A stretch of 34,395 nucleotides of DNA from JACQXM01 sp964569425 (GTDB taxonomy: Bacteria > Planctomycetota > Phycisphaerae > UBA1845), in NCBI GenBank assembly GCA_964569425.1, contig CAZMVD010000034.1:1-34395 (forward strand), read 5' to 3'. A program made the translations under genes and the position numbers. Under the pieces are notes generated by a model. That model searched no databases. It was given only the letters and a program-made list of their open reading frames with translations, and was not told the origin of the DNA. This document shows, piece by piece, positions 34,081 through 34,395 of the stretch. Numbering within the stretch: position 1 is the first letter of the stretch; each line of letters starts with the position of its first letter.

Positions 34081-34395
34081 GCTTATTCCCCAAGAAAATA
34101 AGCGAATTCCGGCCGTTGCCGGCGGATCGCCCTCCGCCGTCGCCCATGGGCGTTCATCGCACGGCGCCCACGCGGCGCCAACTTCGGAGCGTTGGAAGCC
34201 GACCGCGGCGCGCTCAGATGGCTCGCCATGCACAACAGCTCATCGCGTGCCGCGGACGGTAACCGCGAAAAAGCAGCCTCCACCCATTTGGGCCCTTTTC
34301 CCCCTGAAAAACGGCATAATTCAAGCAGAATCGCACCTTGTGCGGGTGCATTGGCGCTGTGAAAAGAGCGCAGAAACCACACGCGCTGTTCGGCC
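34081..34395. other. Right-end region with no recognised gene
   Basis: About 315 bp upstream of the HU promoter to the window edge. Open frames on both strands lack ribosome sites and domain signatures. A regulatory or partial feature continuing beyond the edge cannot be excluded. Confidence 0.4.

Overview
The window is about 34.4 kb of high-GC bacterial DNA that looks chromosomal and Gram-negative, most likely from a planctomycete (Phycisphaerae-like). This rests on secreted proteins with PEP-CTERM-like or Cys-Gly-x-Gly C-terminal anchors, a Cys-rich DGNPCTDDVC-type repeat protein, several sulfatases, a DUF4091 protein, LpxK and a Lys-rich HU protein. The assignment is inferred from gene style, not from a marker gene. 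No rRNA, tRNA, CRISPR array or transposase was seen.

Left part (1-6000): the 3' end of metH, a DUF433 antitoxin followed by a toxin cut off after 30 residues, then two near-perfect parS centromere sites (TGTTTCACGTGAAACA) 82 bp apart, a secreted discoidin/DUF4091 protein and a family-4 glycosyltransferase.

Signalling part (6200-11600): a membrane diguanylate cyclase with intact GGDEF and I-site, a two-helix membrane protein with a long helical cytoplasmic part, a 62-residue membrane protein, and, divergently, a Ser/Thr kinase translationally coupled to an unusual metallophosphoesterase.

Surface and secreted part (11600-15900): a frameshifted PEP-CTERM/Cys-rich locus, a large secreted Asp/Gly-rich protein with a C-terminal anchor and a possible leader peptide, and a single-pass membrane protein.

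Island (15959-27971, all on the minus strand): vanadium haloperoxidase, octahaem cytochrome c-HEAT-TPR protein, sulfatase (CTAGR), a 42-residue membrane peptide overlapping a secreted HAD phosphatase, an OprB porin, a second sulfatase (CSPTR), and last a broken copy of the haloperoxidase C-terminus. The intact and broken haloperoxidase ends form direct repeats around about 10 kb. Together the genes look like an envelope module that imports and desulfates or dephosphorylates sulfated, perhaps halogenated, organic matter, with a redox branch. This is the best candidate here for an undescribed system.

Right part (28100-34395): a plus-strand run of an AmmeMemoRadiSam B (Memo) protein, LpxK, an FAD oxidoreductase, an aldo/keto reductase and a GmhB-like phosphatase fused to a membrane anchor, ended by a likely bidirectional terminator shared with a convergent HU gene that has its own candidate promoter.
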